Shown here: piece after piece, positions 6,028-6,545 of the stretch
How positions within the stretch are numbered: position 1 is the first letter of the stretch
Layout: every line of letters starts with the position of its first letter
Assembly (NCBI GenBank): GCA_029781465.1
Contig: JAKOWQ010000279.1
Location: 1 to 6,545 of the forward strand
Source of the DNA: Pseudomonadota bacterium
GTDB lineage: Bacteria; Pseudomonadota; Alphaproteobacteria; Sphingomonadales; Sphingomonadaceae
Reading direction: 5' to 3'
DNA length: 6,545 nt
The notes under the pieces: model-generated
The model's input: only the letters and a program-made list of their open reading frames with translations
Databases searched by the model: none
What the model was told of the DNA's origin: nothing
Made by a program: the position numbers and the translations under genes

Positions 6028-6545
6028 TGCGCGAGGATTTCGCCGCCAATCTCGTCTCGGGCCTGCTTGAGGCGCGGACCGGGCAGCAACTCACTCGCGA
6101 TCGGCACTGGCGCATCGAAACCGCGCTTGCCGGGTTGATGCGCGAACAGGGGATCGAGAACGCCGATCAACTGGCCCGGCGCTTGCTCCAGCCGGGGCAG
6201 GAAGCGCTGGCCGAGGCGGTGGTCGAGGCGCTACTCAACAACGAAACCTACTTCTTCCGCGACCGCCCGCTGTTCGACCAGCTGAGCCAGAAGATCCTTC
6301 CCGCGCTGGCCGCGCGGCGCGGCGATACCCGGCGTCTGGCGATCTGGTCGGCGGGCTGCTCGACCGGGCAGGAGGCGCTGTCGCTGGCGATGATTTTTGC
6401 CGAGCAACGCATGCGCTGGGCCGGCTGGACGATCGAGATCGTCGCCACCGATGTTTCGCGTAGTGCGATCGCATCGGCGCGCAAGGGCGCCTACAGCCAG
6501 TTTCAGGTTCAGCGAGGCCTTGGCGTACAGCAGATGCTTACCTGC
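6027..6545 (+). CDS. cheR: Chemotaxis protein methyltransferase CheR, 3'-partial
   Basis: Transfers methyl groups from S-adenosylmethionine to receptor glutamates, opposing CheB. The window ends in frame after 173 codons without a stop; CheR proteins are usually about 270-290 residues, so roughly 60% is present. The N-terminal helical domain (about 1-70) is followed by the conserved NNETYFFRDRPLF motif (71-83), the SAM-binding motif IWSAGCSTGQEALSLAM (106-122), the acidic motif VATDVS (139-144) and the ARKGAYSQFQVQRGL segment (151-165). The ATG is in a TGATG overlap with the cheB stop, typical of coupled translation. The protein lacks nothing expected in the part that can be seen. Confidence 0.93.
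   Translation, partial: MREDFAANLVSGLLEARTGQQLTRDRHWRIETALAGLMREQGIENADQLARRLLQPGQEALAEAVVEALLNNETYFFRDRPLFDQLSQKILPALAARRGDTRRLAIWSAGCSTGQEALSLAMIFAEQRMRWAGWTIEIVATDVSRSAIASARKGAYSQFQVQRGLGVQQMLTC

Noticed and set aside
4449..6170. A 573-codon antisense ORF across cheW, cheY, cheB and cheR
   Set aside because: It crosses several well-supported gene boundaries on the other strand and shows no family pattern; it is a codon-bias artefact.

Overview
The window looks like the chromosome of a high-GC alphaproteobacterium, most likely a sphingomonad (Novosphingobium/Erythrobacteraceae-like). This rests on base composition, the style of the chemotaxis proteins, a CtrA-like site before the chemotaxis genes and GC-rich repeats of a kind I associate with that group. 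It is an inference from sequence character, not a database match.

Layout from left to right: (1) the 3' part of a gene for a winged-helix, MarR-like DNA-binding protein that enters from the left edge; (2) a complete tRNA-Val(UAC) gene with an encoded CCA end; (3) a non-coding block of about 264 bases holding an 18-bp interrupted hairpin that starts on the first base after the tRNA, followed by three head-to-tail copies of an 83-bp unit (the last one cut short); (4) a leftward gene for a secreted or lipid-anchored TlpA-type thioredoxin-like protein, whose stop codon lies 4 bases beyond the repeats; (5) a 101-bp divergent intergenic region with a near-consensus CtrA site; (6) a rightward chemotaxis operon cheA-cheW-cheY-cheB-cheR, the last gene running off the right edge.

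The operon is compact: cheA/cheW overlap by 4 bases, cheY follows cheW after 52 bases, cheB follows cheY after 10 bases, and cheB/cheR overlap by 1 base. Together the genes encode a full core signalling pathway. CheW and the CheA P5 domain couple the kinase to receptors. CheA passes phosphate to CheY (motor output) and CheB (receptor demethylation). CheR methylates the receptors. No receptor, cheD or cheZ gene is visible. The gene order matches the cheAY-W-Y-B-R type operon known from Rhodospirillum centenum and the Che1 type of Azospirillum.

The most interesting protein is CheA (789 aa). It has no room for a P2 docking domain, carries a second CheW-like domain after P5, and ends in what looks like a receiver domain that has lost its phosphorylation residues. 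It reads as a CheA-CheY fusion whose receiver has decayed into a pseudo-receiver. The most interesting non-coding element is the repeat block pressed between the tRNA and the tlpA-like gene.
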